Positions 45,801 to 58,016 of a stretch of DNA of 64,000 bases are shown here, piece by piece. This stretch comes from Blumeriella jaapii (taxonomy: Eukaryota > Ascomycota > Leotiomycetes > Helotiales > Drepanopezizaceae): the NCBI GenBank assembly GCA_009599575.1, contig VWND01000001.1, positions 992,001-1,056,000 of the forward strand. The letters run 5' to 3'. Every line of letters begins with the position of its first letter. Within the stretch, counting starts at the first letter, position 1. The position numbers and the translations under genes are program-made. A model generated the notes under the pieces. That model made no database searches. It saw only the letters and a list, made by a program, of their open reading frames with translations, and was not told the origin of the DNA.

Positions 45801-47200
45801 AACGAAGTTTTAATTTTTTTTATATACGCAGTTATATTCGCAGCCCGTTTTTTCCGAACGGTTATAGCGCTGGCGGCCTATTTCGATTTGAAAATTAAAC
45901 AATTCGATATAATTAATGCTTTCGTTAATATAAAACGAAATTTTAAAAATGAGCCAGTTACGTGTTATTTGCTTAATAAATTTAAATAATTAAATATAAT
46001 AATATAGTTAGTTAAACCGAGTTTTGTATAAGTTAAAGGATTTTTCAGTTTTATGATATAACGAATTCGCTAATATTTTAAAAAAGCTAAAGCTCGAACT
46101 AATAGGCGAGAAGCTTTATATATTCGCTAACGAAATGCGGAGCGTATACGTGATGTTTTTACGTCGACGATATTTAAGTTTTATATTACGCTTTTTATTT
46201 ATTAAAAGCCGACGAAATTATTTTCGGTTTAAAAAAAATCTACGAACTTATAAGTATGAAAAATCTGGATTATTTTTTCGGAATTCGTATTTTACAAAAC
46301 AAACAAAAAAAAAAAGTCTTTTTGTTCTACGATTTATATATCGAAAAAATCGCTACGAAATTTAATATATGCAAAAGGCGTTTTCTAAATACGCTTTTTT
46401 TAATTTGCGAATTTGTTAAAAACCCAGGCGTAGCCACGCTTTCGCAGATTAAAAAGTATTAAAAAAAGGTCGGTTTAATTTTGTATACGGCTATTATATT
46501 TCGATCCGACGTGGCTTTCGCAGCTTTTCAACTTTTTTATTTTTTTATTAATTTAAGTTTTTAATATTTCGAAACAGCTAATTGGACGCTTCGATATTTT
46601 TATAAAACGAAGTTTTTAAAAATCGTTTATAATCGGAAGGAGCAAAAAAATTAATTAATAATTTTTATCGACGCTTTTTTCGCCGACGATTTAGAAACTC
46701 GGAAATTTTTTTAAGGTTATATTTTTTTTTTTTTCGGAGATGCTATTTTATAAAAGGCTGTACGATAAGACATAGTTACCATTTTTTTTATTAAAGCGGA
46801 ATTATTTGCTTGTATAGCGACCGTAAAAGAAATAATAGCATTTTAACGTTTTTTCAAAAAGTTTCGACTCGATATTGTTTTTAAATAAAACGTATATTAC
46901 GACAATTAGCAAACGATTAAATTAATCGTAGAAAATAAAAAAAAAATTTCTACGAAGCTTCGCTATATCGATATAAGCAATATATGAATTCGCCAAAAGT
47001 ATTAAAATAAAAAATTTAAAATTATATACTTTTTAATAAATAAAATGCACGCAAACGGTTTTATTAAAAATTTAATCCGATAAAAATACGAAAGTTTCGT
47101 TAAACTTTTTAATTTACGAAATTTTCGGAGCTTTATCGAAAAGCTCGATCAATCGAGCTGAAAAGCTTGCATTTTGCAGACGTATATTTATTTAAACAGA
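42861..47200 (+). pseudogene. Element D pol: protease, integrase, RT, RNase H (copia order)
   Basis: Protease remnant near 43080-43150 (FNNVAFVSDFITNIISASFL). Integrase core at about 43600-44050, with the C-terminal part of the core at YQPNGSIERAERKVIKRS near 43920-43970. RT near 45680-46460: FDIINAF at about 45905, and the active site YVDD at 46160-46171 with both Asp intact. RNase H at about 46800-47100: IKAELFACIATVKEI, then TKLRYIDIS and NKMHANGFIKNLI, a standard copia ending. Stops in every domain. Confidence 0.88.
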
Positions 47201-47439
47201 TTTTTATTAAAACTTAAAACATAGCAAAATTATTTTTTCAGCAAAAAAAATCCGAACCTTTCGCAAATTCAGAAACCCAAAACCAGACCGTTTAGTTTTG
47301 CAAAAGGTTTAAAAATATAATTCGCTAAAATAATAACCCGCGCCCGACGCTTCGCGACAGTCAGGCCTGAAATAAACTTTTCGATAAACCTTCTAAAAAC
47401 AGCTGCCGCCGGCTATATAGCCGGAGCATTTCTTTTTTT

Positions 47440-48517
47440 TTGCGAAATTTCACCAGGCTAAAAATCAAAAACGTTTAACAGAAAAGTCGCCGCGAAATTC
47501 CTTTTTGGATTTTTAAAAACGAAAGCATTTTTTGGTGGATCGTGGCCAGGCTTTATTCCGCTAATACGTAAAACAGGCGTAGAAGTTTTTATTCGAAAAG
47601 CAGAAAGCTAAAAAAACTCTACGAGCCGCAGCGAATTTCGCGTTAATAATACGTTTTATATTTATTAGTTTTGCTTTTGAATTACGATCGATTTGAAAAT
47701 TTATTTTTTTGCATTTTTAAAACCGCTTTAACCGTAAAATAAAAAATGACCGTTATATTTTAAAAATCGATTAGCAGGAACGACAAAGTTTTTCGATAAA
47801 ACTGACCGTTTTAATAATTTTATTAATTCGAATTTTAAAAACGGAAAACTACGCAGCTAAAACGTTCGCGTCGGCCGGAATGCACGACGTGCTGATTACG
47901 TAGCATCGATAGCAACGAGTTTTAGCTAAGTTCGATAGGCAGTTGTAGTTTAGATTTTTAATTATTTCGCGAACAACATAGATTATATAAAAAGTAAAAT
48001 TAAAAGGTTTAAAAATAGCAAGCTTTCTGATTTTAATACGAGCGCGTTTTGAAAAACGATTATCGTTATTATTTTTATTTTCAGTTTTTTCGCTTTAATA
48101 ATTTCCGGCCGCTTTTTTTTCAGAAACGCTAGTGTTTTGTTTTTTTTTTTCGGAAATGCTATCAGAATCGAAACCACCGCTAATAGCTTTTTTACCGCTA
48201 GCAGCGTTTCTTTTATTTTCAGGCGTTATATCGGCATTTTCGAGGCCAGGCAAATATGAATCTTCGAAAAAACCGTTTAAAAACGAAATATTAAAAAGGT
48301 CGCTTTTTTCGAAAAGGTCAAAAAAAAACGAATTGGCCGAAAAAGCCGACTGATTGCGCAAAATAAACTTCGCAAAACTTCGATTACGCAAGCGCCGAAA
48401 ATTGGAAGTCCGAAAAGCTGGACCAACTGATCGCGTAGAATTACGCGGACGATTTTTTTTGGATATAAAAAAAGCTATATCGATGTTTTTGATTAAAATA
48501 ATAGAATTTGAATCCAT
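47440..48517 (-). pseudogene. Antisense ORF in element D with Cys-rich motif
   Basis: The minus-strand frame from ATG 48517 (MDSNSIILIKNIDIAFFISK) is open for 140 codons and then stays readable to about 47440, interrupted by stops that fit CAA/CAG to TAA/TAG conversion (first at 48097-48095). A Cys-rich segment RCYRCYVISTSC (CX2CX6C) lies at about 47922-47887, and a helical, basic C-terminal region includes KAKLINIKRIINAKFAAARR. An acidic, Ser-rich low-complexity segment precedes it. The CX2CX6C spacing resembles half of a fungal Zn2Cys6 cluster, but the second half is not visible, so a DNA-binding role is speculative. It runs opposite to pol between RNase H and the 3' LTR. Confidence 0.5.
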
Positions 48518-48740
48518 TAGAAAACTGATAGGAAAATAAAAAAATTAAGATTTTCAAAAGCGACGAGACTTTTATTTAAGCTAAATTGGCTTTATTTACG
48601 CTTCGCAACGACAAAAAATATAAATAAATAAATCATATAAATATTACAATATCGCGTTACGGCCGCATTCGAACGATAAAAAAAACTTTCCCGCGCTTTG
48701 AAAATAGCTGATTATCGGATTGGCAATCAGCTAAAAGATG
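48518..48740. other. Element D 3' tail
   Basis: About 220 bp between the antisense ORF and the 3' LTR, AT-rich. It would contain the polypurine tract of D and the promoter of the antisense ORF; neither can be assigned. Confidence 0.35.
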
Positions 48741-49042
48741 TATTGCGTTATATTTATATTTTTTTATTTTTTTTTATTTCTTTTGTTTTAAATTTATTTT
48801 TTTTATACGCTTTTAATAGTTAAATATTTTTAAAGCTCGGAAAGGCTCGTAGTTACGTAATAACGAGCCTTTTCGAAAATTAGTTTTTCCGAGCGACTGA
48901 CTAAGCGAGCCCGAACCTTTCGTTTTTTGCGGAGAGCTCGCCAGTCAGACTTAAAATAATACAAGTAACATCTTACTGTATACAATTCATTCGTTCCAGC
49001 CTCCGGTGAGGGTTCCTACCGACTATTCAGCTATGCACGACA
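48741..49042 (+). repeat. Element D 3' LTR
   Basis: 302 bp, TATTGCGTTA...GCACGACA. The left part is RIP-altered and the right part is clean. Confidence 0.95.
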
Positions 49043-49284
49043 ATAGTATAATTGCCAGTGATATAGTTGCCAGTGATATAATTGCCGATAATATTAGAAT
49101 AAAGTTCGGGCACGGACCATTTCGGCCATTAAGCTTCGCGCTAAATCACGTGACTTATAAGCGCAACCTATTGTATATAAAATTCGCGATCCCGAGCATT
49201 TTAGCTCGATGTTTTTTTTTTAATTTATATGCGTATTTTTTGGTTTATATTACTTTTCTGATTATTTTTAAACTAGCTATAATA
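49043..49284 (+). repeat. Element C2 5' LTR, second part
   Basis: Begins with D's second ATAGT, then the remaining 237 bp of LTR C, including the rest of the 15-bp array and TCACGTGA (49146-49153), ending GCTATAATA (RIP form of GCTGTGACA). Confidence 0.95.
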
Positions 49285-50905
49285 TAAAAAAAGATCAAAC
49301 AACTTTCGCTGGAAAGCTTTATATCCACGGTTAAAAACTCGATTTGCTTTTGCAATTCGAATTCTTTTTAAGCCGCCCGTACCGACGTTTATTTATCGGT
49401 GCTTTAATTAAAATTCTTTTTTATTAATTTTGTTTTCAGAAAAAGCTGAAATCTTTTTTTCTTATTAATTCGATCTGCTTTTGCAATTCGAATCGCTTTT
49501 TTTTAATATATTCTATGCTTTTTTTATAAGTCGACGCGGCATCCGAAAACAAACGCAATTCGTACGATTCGGCTTCGAATCAGCATTTTTATTTTTTGCT
49601 TTTGCTTTTAGCGCTTTCGAATTTTTATTCGTTTTAAGCTTTTTCGACGATTTTGACAGCGAATTTTTATTTTACGATTTTTTTACCGAATTATAATTAT
49701 TTGCTGTTAAATTCCTTCGCTTTATTATCGAATTTAAAATCGAATTATACGACGCTAATATTTTAATATTTTTAAATCGACGAATGTTTTTACGATTGTT
49801 TAGCATATTTGCTAACGTTAAAAGATTTATTACGGCCCAGCAGCTTTAAATCGCTTAAATAATCGCTTAAGTTATTGCCGTCGCTCGCTTTTCAGCTTTT
49901 TTCGCTAATATCGCTCGCGACGCTTTTTTTTTATTCCGAGCTTCGCGCGTTTTTACCGCAAATTTTTAATTAATTCCCGAATATTACTTTTTCGTTCTCG
50001 ATTTAATTATTTTTCGAATCGAGCCATCCAAAATCAAATACTTTCGCTACGCTTTTAGCGACTATTAAAAAAAAATTAAATATAACGTATAAAAAATAAA
50101 TATAAAATTGTTTATTAAGAAATACTTAAGAAATTTTATATAAAACATAAACTAAATCAAAGCATATTTTAAATGCATTATTAAAAAAGCAAAAACTATT
50201 ATTTTAAAGCATTTGAACTCCGAGTTTTATAATTAAGCCCAATCGGTCCGAAACGTTTTTCGCATTTTTAATTAACGCTTTTTTAATTACAACCGCGTTT
50301 AGTTTGCTAAATTATAATATAATAAGTTTTATATAAATAACGGTTAGATTTATAATAATTTTCGTTTTTTATTTATTCGCTACGCAGTTATTAGCAAAAT
50401 TGCTAAAAACCGTTAGTTTAAAAATATATGCGAAAAAGTTATTTTTATTTTCAAATACGATTTCCGAATAGAAAAATACAAAATAAATAATAATTATATT
50501 ATTTTAAACGAGTTTTTAGCCGTTGCGAATAAGAAATCACGTAATATCCGAGCTAAAAAAATAGTTTCTGTCCGTCGTATAAGCTATTTTTCTTTTGTTA
50601 TAACTTTTGCTAATTAAAACTTTAGGCGTATTTCCGGTATTTTTAAAACTTTATAACGTTTTATTTTCCTAGCTTTTTCTGCTCGCATAGCTTTTTTTTT
50701 TTTTAGTAAAAATTCTTACGAGCGTATAATTATTATTTCTGCTATCTTCGGTTTTTTTCGCTTGGCTGCGCGTTTTTTTAACGCTTATTATAATTGCGGC
50801 AAACCCGGCCATTTCGCGAACGTTTGCTTCGACGCTAAGCTTAATCGTAAAATCGCCGAAATAGCTATCGACGAAAAGCAAAACGATTTATTAAAAAACT
50901 TTTAA
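49285..50905 (+). pseudogene. Element C2 gag (RIP-degraded)
   Basis: Positioned after the 5' LTR. An open frame at 49481-49696 and scattered segments precede a CCHC zinc knuckle at about 50788-50835 reading YYNCGKPGHFANVC, where the first Cys is now Tyr by a G-to-A transition; His and the other Cys survive. The downstream FDAKLNRKIAEIAID closes gag. Confidence 0.82.
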
Positions 50906-53900
50906 ATCGTAGCAAAAATTTTTATTATAATAAAAAATTCGATTTGTAAAAGAATTTAAAATTTAACTAGCGCTTTTTAATAAAAGGGCGACAGTTTTTA
51001 ATTTTTATAAAACTAATACGTAATAAATTATATATTAAAACATTTGCATATATCGATAGCAAAATTAATATTTTCGATGCGATTAAAACTTTTTTAACGT
51101 ATTAATTTTTTTAATATTTCGGAATAAATTTTATTCGGTTGCATAAGCTTATTATATCTACCGGCTATAATAGCGAGCCGAAAGAGTTTATTTTTTTTGC
51201 TATTTTTTTTTTTTTTACGATTAACCGACGTCGTATAATTTTTTTTTTTTGGTTATAAACCTGGGTTTTACCGACGTTTTTATTAATCGCAAATTTTTAT
51301 AATACTACGATTTAAAATAAGCGTATAGCCAAAAAAAAAACAAAATAAAATAGCTATTCGATATGCTTATTATTTTTTATTTCAACGAGCAATTGTTCGT
51401 CGATTTTAATTAGCGAACAAAGCCTAAAATGCTTAATCGCATATATTAAAAAGATGCAAATAAACGAAACAGCGCAATAAAAGCTTTGCATATTTTTGCC
51501 AACATTTTTACGACGATTAAAAAAGCTTATTTAAGCTTTGAAATTAATAAACCTTTTACGTTTATGCAAAATTTTAAAAGCAATTTGCATAAAATAAAAA
51601 AGTTTTTTATTAGCAATTCTGAACCGACCAAGCCGGTTTTTCCAACCGTGTTAATTACCTTTTTTACTTTTAATTGCAATATCAGTTGTATTTTCGCTTT
51701 TGCATTCAGCGTTTTACAAATACGCTACGAAAAGCGAATGCGGGCCGCGAAAAAAAAAAAGTTATTATTATTCAGCGATTGCACGTTTATTACTTTTATA
51801 TATAATATAAATAAAAAACGTTTTCGCCGTGCGAAAATCGCCGAATTTAAAAAAATTATATAATTCGCGGCAGTAAAAAGTATTTCCGTTCCCGACGCTT
51901 TGCAAGCCAAATATAACGATAATATAATTTTTATAAAAAAGCTTTTTCCAGCTTAATATTCGGAATTCGAAAAACTTTTTTATAAGCAAAAAAACGATAA
52001 GCTCGCTTTTCGCCGCTTTAATATAAATTACAAAATACATTTTGCTACGGAAAATACGCTTTTTATAAAACTATTTAAACGCTTTACGAATAAACAGCTT
52101 ATAAAAATCAAAAGCTATATTTTCGATAATTTGCATAAAAGCTTTATTAAACCTTTTAATGCTTTTTTCGCCGCTCCGATTTTATTTATTAAAAAATCAA
52201 ACGGCTTTATACGTTTATATATCGATTATCGCAAGCTTAACGATTTTACGAAAAAAGATTTTTTTATTTTTTGCTTTTAATTAACGAAATGCTGGGCGCG
52301 AATTATTAAAATTAAAATGTTTACGAAAATTAATATTTAATAAGCATTTAATCGAATCCGGATATCCGAAAAGTTTGAAAATTAATTAGTTTTCGCATTC
52401 GATACGATATATATAAATATAAAATCTTTTCGTTCGGTTTTATTAATAAGCCCGTTATATTTCAACGTTTTATTAATAATATTTTTATAAAGCATTTAAA
52501 TAATTTCTGCTCGGCGTATTTTAACAATATTTTTATTTATTTCGCGAATAACTTGGAATATAAAATTTATATTAAAAAAATTTTATCGATTTTAAAAAAA
52601 CACGGCTTGAAAACTAATATTAAAAAATGCGAGTTTAATATTACGAAAATCAAATTTTTGAGTTTTATTATTAGCATTTAAAGTATTGAAATAAATCCGA
52701 AAAAAATCGCTATTATTAAAAATTAGTAATATGCAGCGAATATGCGAAGCGTGCAAAGCTTTTTAGGCTTTTGCAATTTTTATAAACGCTTTATAGCCGG
52801 CTACAGCCGTATTTGCCGCTTTTTTATTGCTTTTATAAGCAAAAACGTTTTTTTCGTATTCGAAAAAAAACAGAAAAACGTATAGAAAGCATTGCGTAAA
52901 GTTTTGCTAAATGTTTTTATTTTATGCTATTACGATTTTTATAAGTAAACGCGCTTAAAAACCGACTTTTTTAATAGGATAATAGCTAGCGTATTATCGC
53001 AATTGCAAAAAAATAATTTTTATTATCCGGTCGATTTCTTTTTTAAAATTATAATCGACGCCGAATTTAATTATCCGATTTACGACAAAAAGCTTTTCGC
53101 TATTTTTCGCTTTTTTAAAAATTATAAGCCGGAGCTGTTAAGCGCTTAAAAAAACGTATATATATACACCGATTACCGCGCTTTGAAATATTTTATAATA
53201 ATTAAAAATCTTTCGGCCCGATAAATTCGATAAGCCGAGTTTTTCGCCGATTTTTATTTTACAATTATATATCGGTCGGAAATTATTAATACGCTTGCTA
53301 ATACTTTTTTTCGCAAAAACTAAAATATTTTTTTATTAAAAGCGCGATAGCGAATAGCTCGAAAACAGCAGATGCTTTTCGACGATAAATTAAATTTTTA
53401 AATTTTAAAAAAAATAGCTGCTAAAAACATAATTACGCTAGCGCTTATAAAAATAATTTTCGATAAATACGATAACGATAGCATTTTTTTCGAAGAAAAC
53501 AGCGAAAGCGAAAAAAATAAAATATTTATAAAAAAATCCGCAAATCCAACTTTCGTAATCGCATACGATATATATAATTATATAATTATAAACGATTTGC
53601 TGCAAACTAATAAAAACTTTTTTTTTTTCGAAGCGCAGCGAACGCAAATCCGTAATTACAGCTTTGATTATTAATTGCGATAAAATAAATTGTTTTTCCA
53701 AAGCAAATTAGTAGTACTTTTAAAACTTCCCGAACTACGAATCTTTTTAATCCGATATATTTACGAACAGCTTTACGTAATATACGCTGAAATAAAAAAA
53801 ATAAAGCTTTTAATCGGTCGCAAATATTATTAAAAAGTTATAAAAGCAAACATATAGCAATACGTTTCGAATTATCGTTGCATACGAATAAAAGTTAGGC

Positions 53901-55159
53901 GCGATAAAATTTCGGGCTTTTTAAAGCTTTTGCTTATACTTAACAGGCTTTATTAATATTTAACGATGAATTTCACGAAGCTTTTATTAAACGAAAATAA
54001 TTACGATTTCGCTTTCGTAATAATAAATCGTTTATTTAAAAAGCTTTTATCAGTTTTTTATTATAAAATTATTATAGCGAAAAGACTAGCAGCTTTGTTT
54101 TTAGTTTATTGGATGCGCTATTTCGGCATGCCGGATTTAATTATTTCGGACCGAAAAGCTTAGTTTGTTTCGGTTTTTTGGCAGGAACTTTGCCGCATAT
54201 TAAAAACCAAAGTTAAATTAATTATTGCGTACAATTTTAATATCGATGGACAGACCGAAGTAATAAACTAATATATTAAGCAACGCTTCCGCTTTTTTTG
54301 TTTTTATTACCAAAACAATTAAAAACGCTTTTTACTTTTGATAAATATTGTATAATTGATTTTGCCGTACGAATTTTTCGGCAACGTTTTTTCTTTTTAA
54401 ATCTTAAATAAATACGAGGCTCGCATATTCTGGAATATAAACAATTTCCGTTTTTTTCGTTCGGCTATCGAAAAGCTTAATCGCGACGAAGTTTTGCATT
54501 TGGCCTTCCGAACTAAAAAGATTGTAAAATACGCGCAATCGTTTATTACGTAATAATAAGTCAAAATAAAGCGCTTTGCTAACTTGCATAAACGATTAAT
54601 AAATTGGAAAGTGGGCGACGAAGTATTAGTAAATATTAAAAATTAAAAGCTCGATCGATCTTTCCGGAAGCTTTTAAATAAATGGTACGGCCTAATCAAA
54701 ATCGTCGATAAAATAAAAAAAAGTTGGAAATTTAACTTTTTTGTAAACTGATTAATTTATTTAATTTTTTATTTATATTCGCTCCGAAAACATATCAGCA
54801 ATTTTTTATTTGGCCAACGCCGTCCCGAACCAGCTTTTATTTAATTATTTTTTAAATAAACGAAATAAAAAATCGAAAAAATAATAAATTCGAAATTGTA
54901 TAAAAAAGTATTGCAATACCAGATTAATTAAAAAAGCGCTAATAAAGATTTCGAATAATACTTTTGTTTTGACGCTATAACGGCTTTTTATATTTTTTAA
55001 GCATTCCACCGATCGCACTCCACCGTTAAAAGCTTTTTACGAGCGCTTCTCGCATAATTGCAAGTTTATAACGAAAGCAGGAAAAATTATATTAAATTAA
55101 AAAACGATAAACCTATAATCGCAACTGCGCGGACGCAGTTTTTCGAAAAAAAAAAGTAA
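50906..55159 (+). pseudogene. Element C2 pol: protease, RT, RNase H, integrase
   Basis: A protease-like region lies at about 51000-51350. RT: LFIKKSNGF, then IRLYIDYRKLNDF (about 52190-52250), with the active site YFNN at 52516-52527 (both Asp lost). RNase H at about 52950-53150 (FKIIIDAEFNYPIYDKK). Integrase core at about 53960-54420: WMRYFGMPDLIISDRKA and the later NIDGQTEVIN are well preserved, followed by a LNRDEVLHLAF linker and a chromodomain-like tail. Many RIP stops. Confidence 0.88.
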
Positions 55160-55466
55160 TATTACGATTTTCTTTTGGCTAATAATAGTTGCTAATAATA
55201 TAATTGCCAATAATATAATTGCTAATAGTATAATTGCCAGTAATATAATTGCCAATGGTATAATTGCCGGTGGTGTTGGAATAAAATTCGGGCACGGACC
55301 ATTTCGGCCACTAGGCCTCGCGCTAAGTCACGTGACCCACAAGCGCAACCTATTATACATAAAATTCGCGACCCCGAGCATTTTAGCTCGGTGTTTTTCT
55401 TTTAATTTATATGCGTACCTTTTGGTCCATATCACCCTTCTGATTACCCTCAAGCTAGCTGTGACA
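55160..55466 (+). repeat. Element C2 3' LTR
   Basis: 307 bp, TATTACGATTT...AGCTGTGACA. The right half is almost RIP-free; TCACGTGA is at 55328-55335. Confidence 0.95.
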
Positions 55467-58016
55467 TTAGGTTTTGCAAATTTCTACCGACGTTTTATTA
55501 AAGGTTTTTTTCGCATCGTTATACTTTTGGTAAATCTAACGAAAAAAGATATTAAATAGGATTTTAATAATAATTGTGTTAAAGCTTTCGAATTCCTTAA
55601 ATCAGCTTTTATTATTGCATTTATACTATTTTATTTTAATTTTAATAAAAAGATTTTCGTTAAAACCGACGCTTCTGACTACGTTTTTTTAAAGATTTTT
55701 TTTTAAAAAAACAATGCAAAAATATTTTATTTAATCGCTTTTATATCGAAAAAGTTCGATTTAGCCGAATGCAATTACGAGATTTATAATAAAGAATTCT
55801 TCGCTATTATACGTTGCTTCGAAGATTAGCGAGCCGAATTACAAAAAGCTGCTTATTTAATTCGAGTATTTACAGATTATCGAAACTTGAAATATTTTAT
55901 AACGATTAAGCAATTTAATAAGCGTTAAATACGCTGAAGCGAGTTTTTAGCTGGTTTTGATTTTGTAATTATATTCAGACCTGAAAAACAAAATAGCAAA
56001 CTTGACTTTTTAATCCGACGTTTTTAAAATTTCCTTTAAAACTTTTCAAACGAGAAAATTCAGTTTCAAAATCAAGCTTTTTTTAAAAAATATTATTTAA
56101 CTGAAATTTTAAACGCTTTTCCAGCCCTGCTTAAATAAATATCCGAAGCAAACGACGAAAAGCTTTTACGATTATTAAACGAATATTATTTTATTAATAA
56201 ACTATAGATTGCTATCAAAAAAGAAATATTTAAACCAAAAGATATTTCGAAATTAAAAGATTTATAATTTTTCGAATATTTTATACGCAATAATAAATTG
56301 TATTTTCGAAACCGATTATACGTTTTAGATATATCGAATTTAAATATTTTTATTCGCATTTGGCTTTTGCAAATGGCTTATAATTTAATAAAAACAGATT
56401 ATTCCGGAAAAAAAACAAATTGTACGAAATTGTCAACAGAAATTATTATTGGCTATTGATTTTTAAAAATTGCAAAAGATTTGTACGTAATTGCAACGGC
56501 TGTTTTCGCAATATAAGCATTAATTAACGTTATTAAAAATTTTTTAAATTTTTGCTTATTTTTTTACGCCGTTGGAATTATATATCAATCGATTTCATAG
56601 GTTTTTTTTTAGTAAAAAAGCATAAAAGTCGAAACAATTTGATTATGGTCGTAGTATATCGTTTTATTAAAAAACGATATTATACAGCCTATTATTTAGT
56701 TATAAAAGCGTCAGATTTAGCTAAGCTGTTTTATAAAAATATTTGACGCTTATATAGCCTTTTCGATTTTGTAATTTCAGACCGAGGCTTTTTGTTCGTT
56801 TTACAATTCTGAAAAGTTATTAATCACCGTTTCGAAACCAATATTTCGTTATTTATCAGCTTTTATTCCGAAACAAATAACTAAACCGAAAACGCAAACG
56901 CTTATTTATTTTTTTATTTAAAATAATTTGTTAAATACGCTTAAAAAAACTGGGAAGACTGGCTTTTTCTAGCCGAATTCGCAGCAAATAACGCTGTAAA
57001 CGCTTTTATCGGAGTCTTTTTTTTTTACGCTAACAAAAGCTTTTACCTCCGACTGAGCTTTTTTTTATTTAAATCTATTTTAGCTTCGATTTCCCGTACG
57101 TTATAAATGGCAAACGCAAAAGAAAACGATTTTGCAGATAAAATAAAAAAAATAAAACTATTGTTACGCACGAATCTGATTTCAGCGCTGGCCGACTAAA
57201 AATACTATTTTAATCGATACCGCTAACTAGCTTCTGCTTATCGAATAGGAAATAATATGTTTTTTAATAAGCGCAATATCACTTTTACCAGATTAATTAA
57301 AAAATTCGATAATAAGTTTTACGGTTTTTATAAAATCGCCGAAGTTTTAGGTTTTTATAATTATAAATTGAAACTATTTTTCGAGCAAAAATTATTACAT
57401 TTCGTTTTTTATATTAATTTGCTTAAATTTGCTTACAACGATTTTTTTTTAAAGCAGGAAAACTTTCCTTTACTATTTGTTTTTATCGACGCCGACGGCA
57501 GCTTGTTATAGGCTATAAACGCTATTTTCGATTTTAAACGAGATTTTAACTTTTTTTATTTTATATAATAGCGCGGTTATAACGCCGAAGATTAGTTTTG
57601 AAAATTATTAAAAAACGTTATTAACGTATATAGTTTTATAGCTGAATTCGCTATACGTTTCTTTTAGAAACTTTATCCGATTAAAGCAAAACTGGCTAAA
57701 ATCAGAATTGCCAATAAAAAACGTGCCAAGTCGACGAATAACGAAAACGAACTTTTATTATTAAAAAAGGCTTTTATAACCGTTACCAAACATAAAAAGA
57801 TTGTTACTAATTCTTTTTTTATTATAAGAAAACCAATTGTTCTGCTTCCGAAACTAAAAAAGCCTGCTTTTTTTTTTATTATTTCTACCACTTTTTTTAT
57901 TATTTCAGCTGAATTTCGCATTCGTTTACAAAAACGCTTCGCGAACGAAGCTCGATTTATAGAAGTAGATTCCGACGACGAAGAAATTGAGTGAAAAAAT
58001 AGAAAAAAAGATTATA
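55467..58016 (+). pseudogene. Element A RNase H and integrase (RIP-degraded)
   Basis: Resumes with LGFANFYRRFI. RNase H motifs follow (FVKTDASDY at about 55660; the segment [16 protein letters not shown] at about 55780), then the integrase: a degraded zinc-binding region and core with VISDRG-like and TDGQTE-like remnants near 56780-56900, and a chromodomain-like C-terminal region near 57250-57450. Multiple stops in every frame. The final 150 bp carry an A-rich tract before the 3' LTR. Confidence 0.85.

Larger units (their letters stand above)
41146..49042 (+). mobile_element. Element D: Ty1/copia retrotransposon with an antisense ORF
   Basis: 7,897 bp inside the 5' LTR of C2, flanked by ATAGT (41141-41145, 49043-49047). 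LTRs of 302 bp begin TGTTGCGCT and end GCACGACA. On the plus strand the order is gag, protease, integrase, RT, RNase H: integrase before RT marks Ty1/copia. An antisense ORF occupies the region between RNase H and 3' LTR. It is RIP-degraded but the RT YVDD motif is intact. Confidence 0.95.
41076..55466 (+). mobile_element. Element C2: Ty3/gypsy retrotransposon with D inside its 5' LTR
   Basis: Same family as C1, opposite orientation. The 5' LTR is 41076-41145 plus 49043-49284 (307 bp once D and one duplication are removed), internal region 49285-55159, 3' LTR 55160-55466. The duplication is TTAGG at 55467-55471 and TTAAA at 41071-41075; the difference is two G-to-A changes as expected from RIP. 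Own length about 6.5 kb. Confidence 0.93.
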
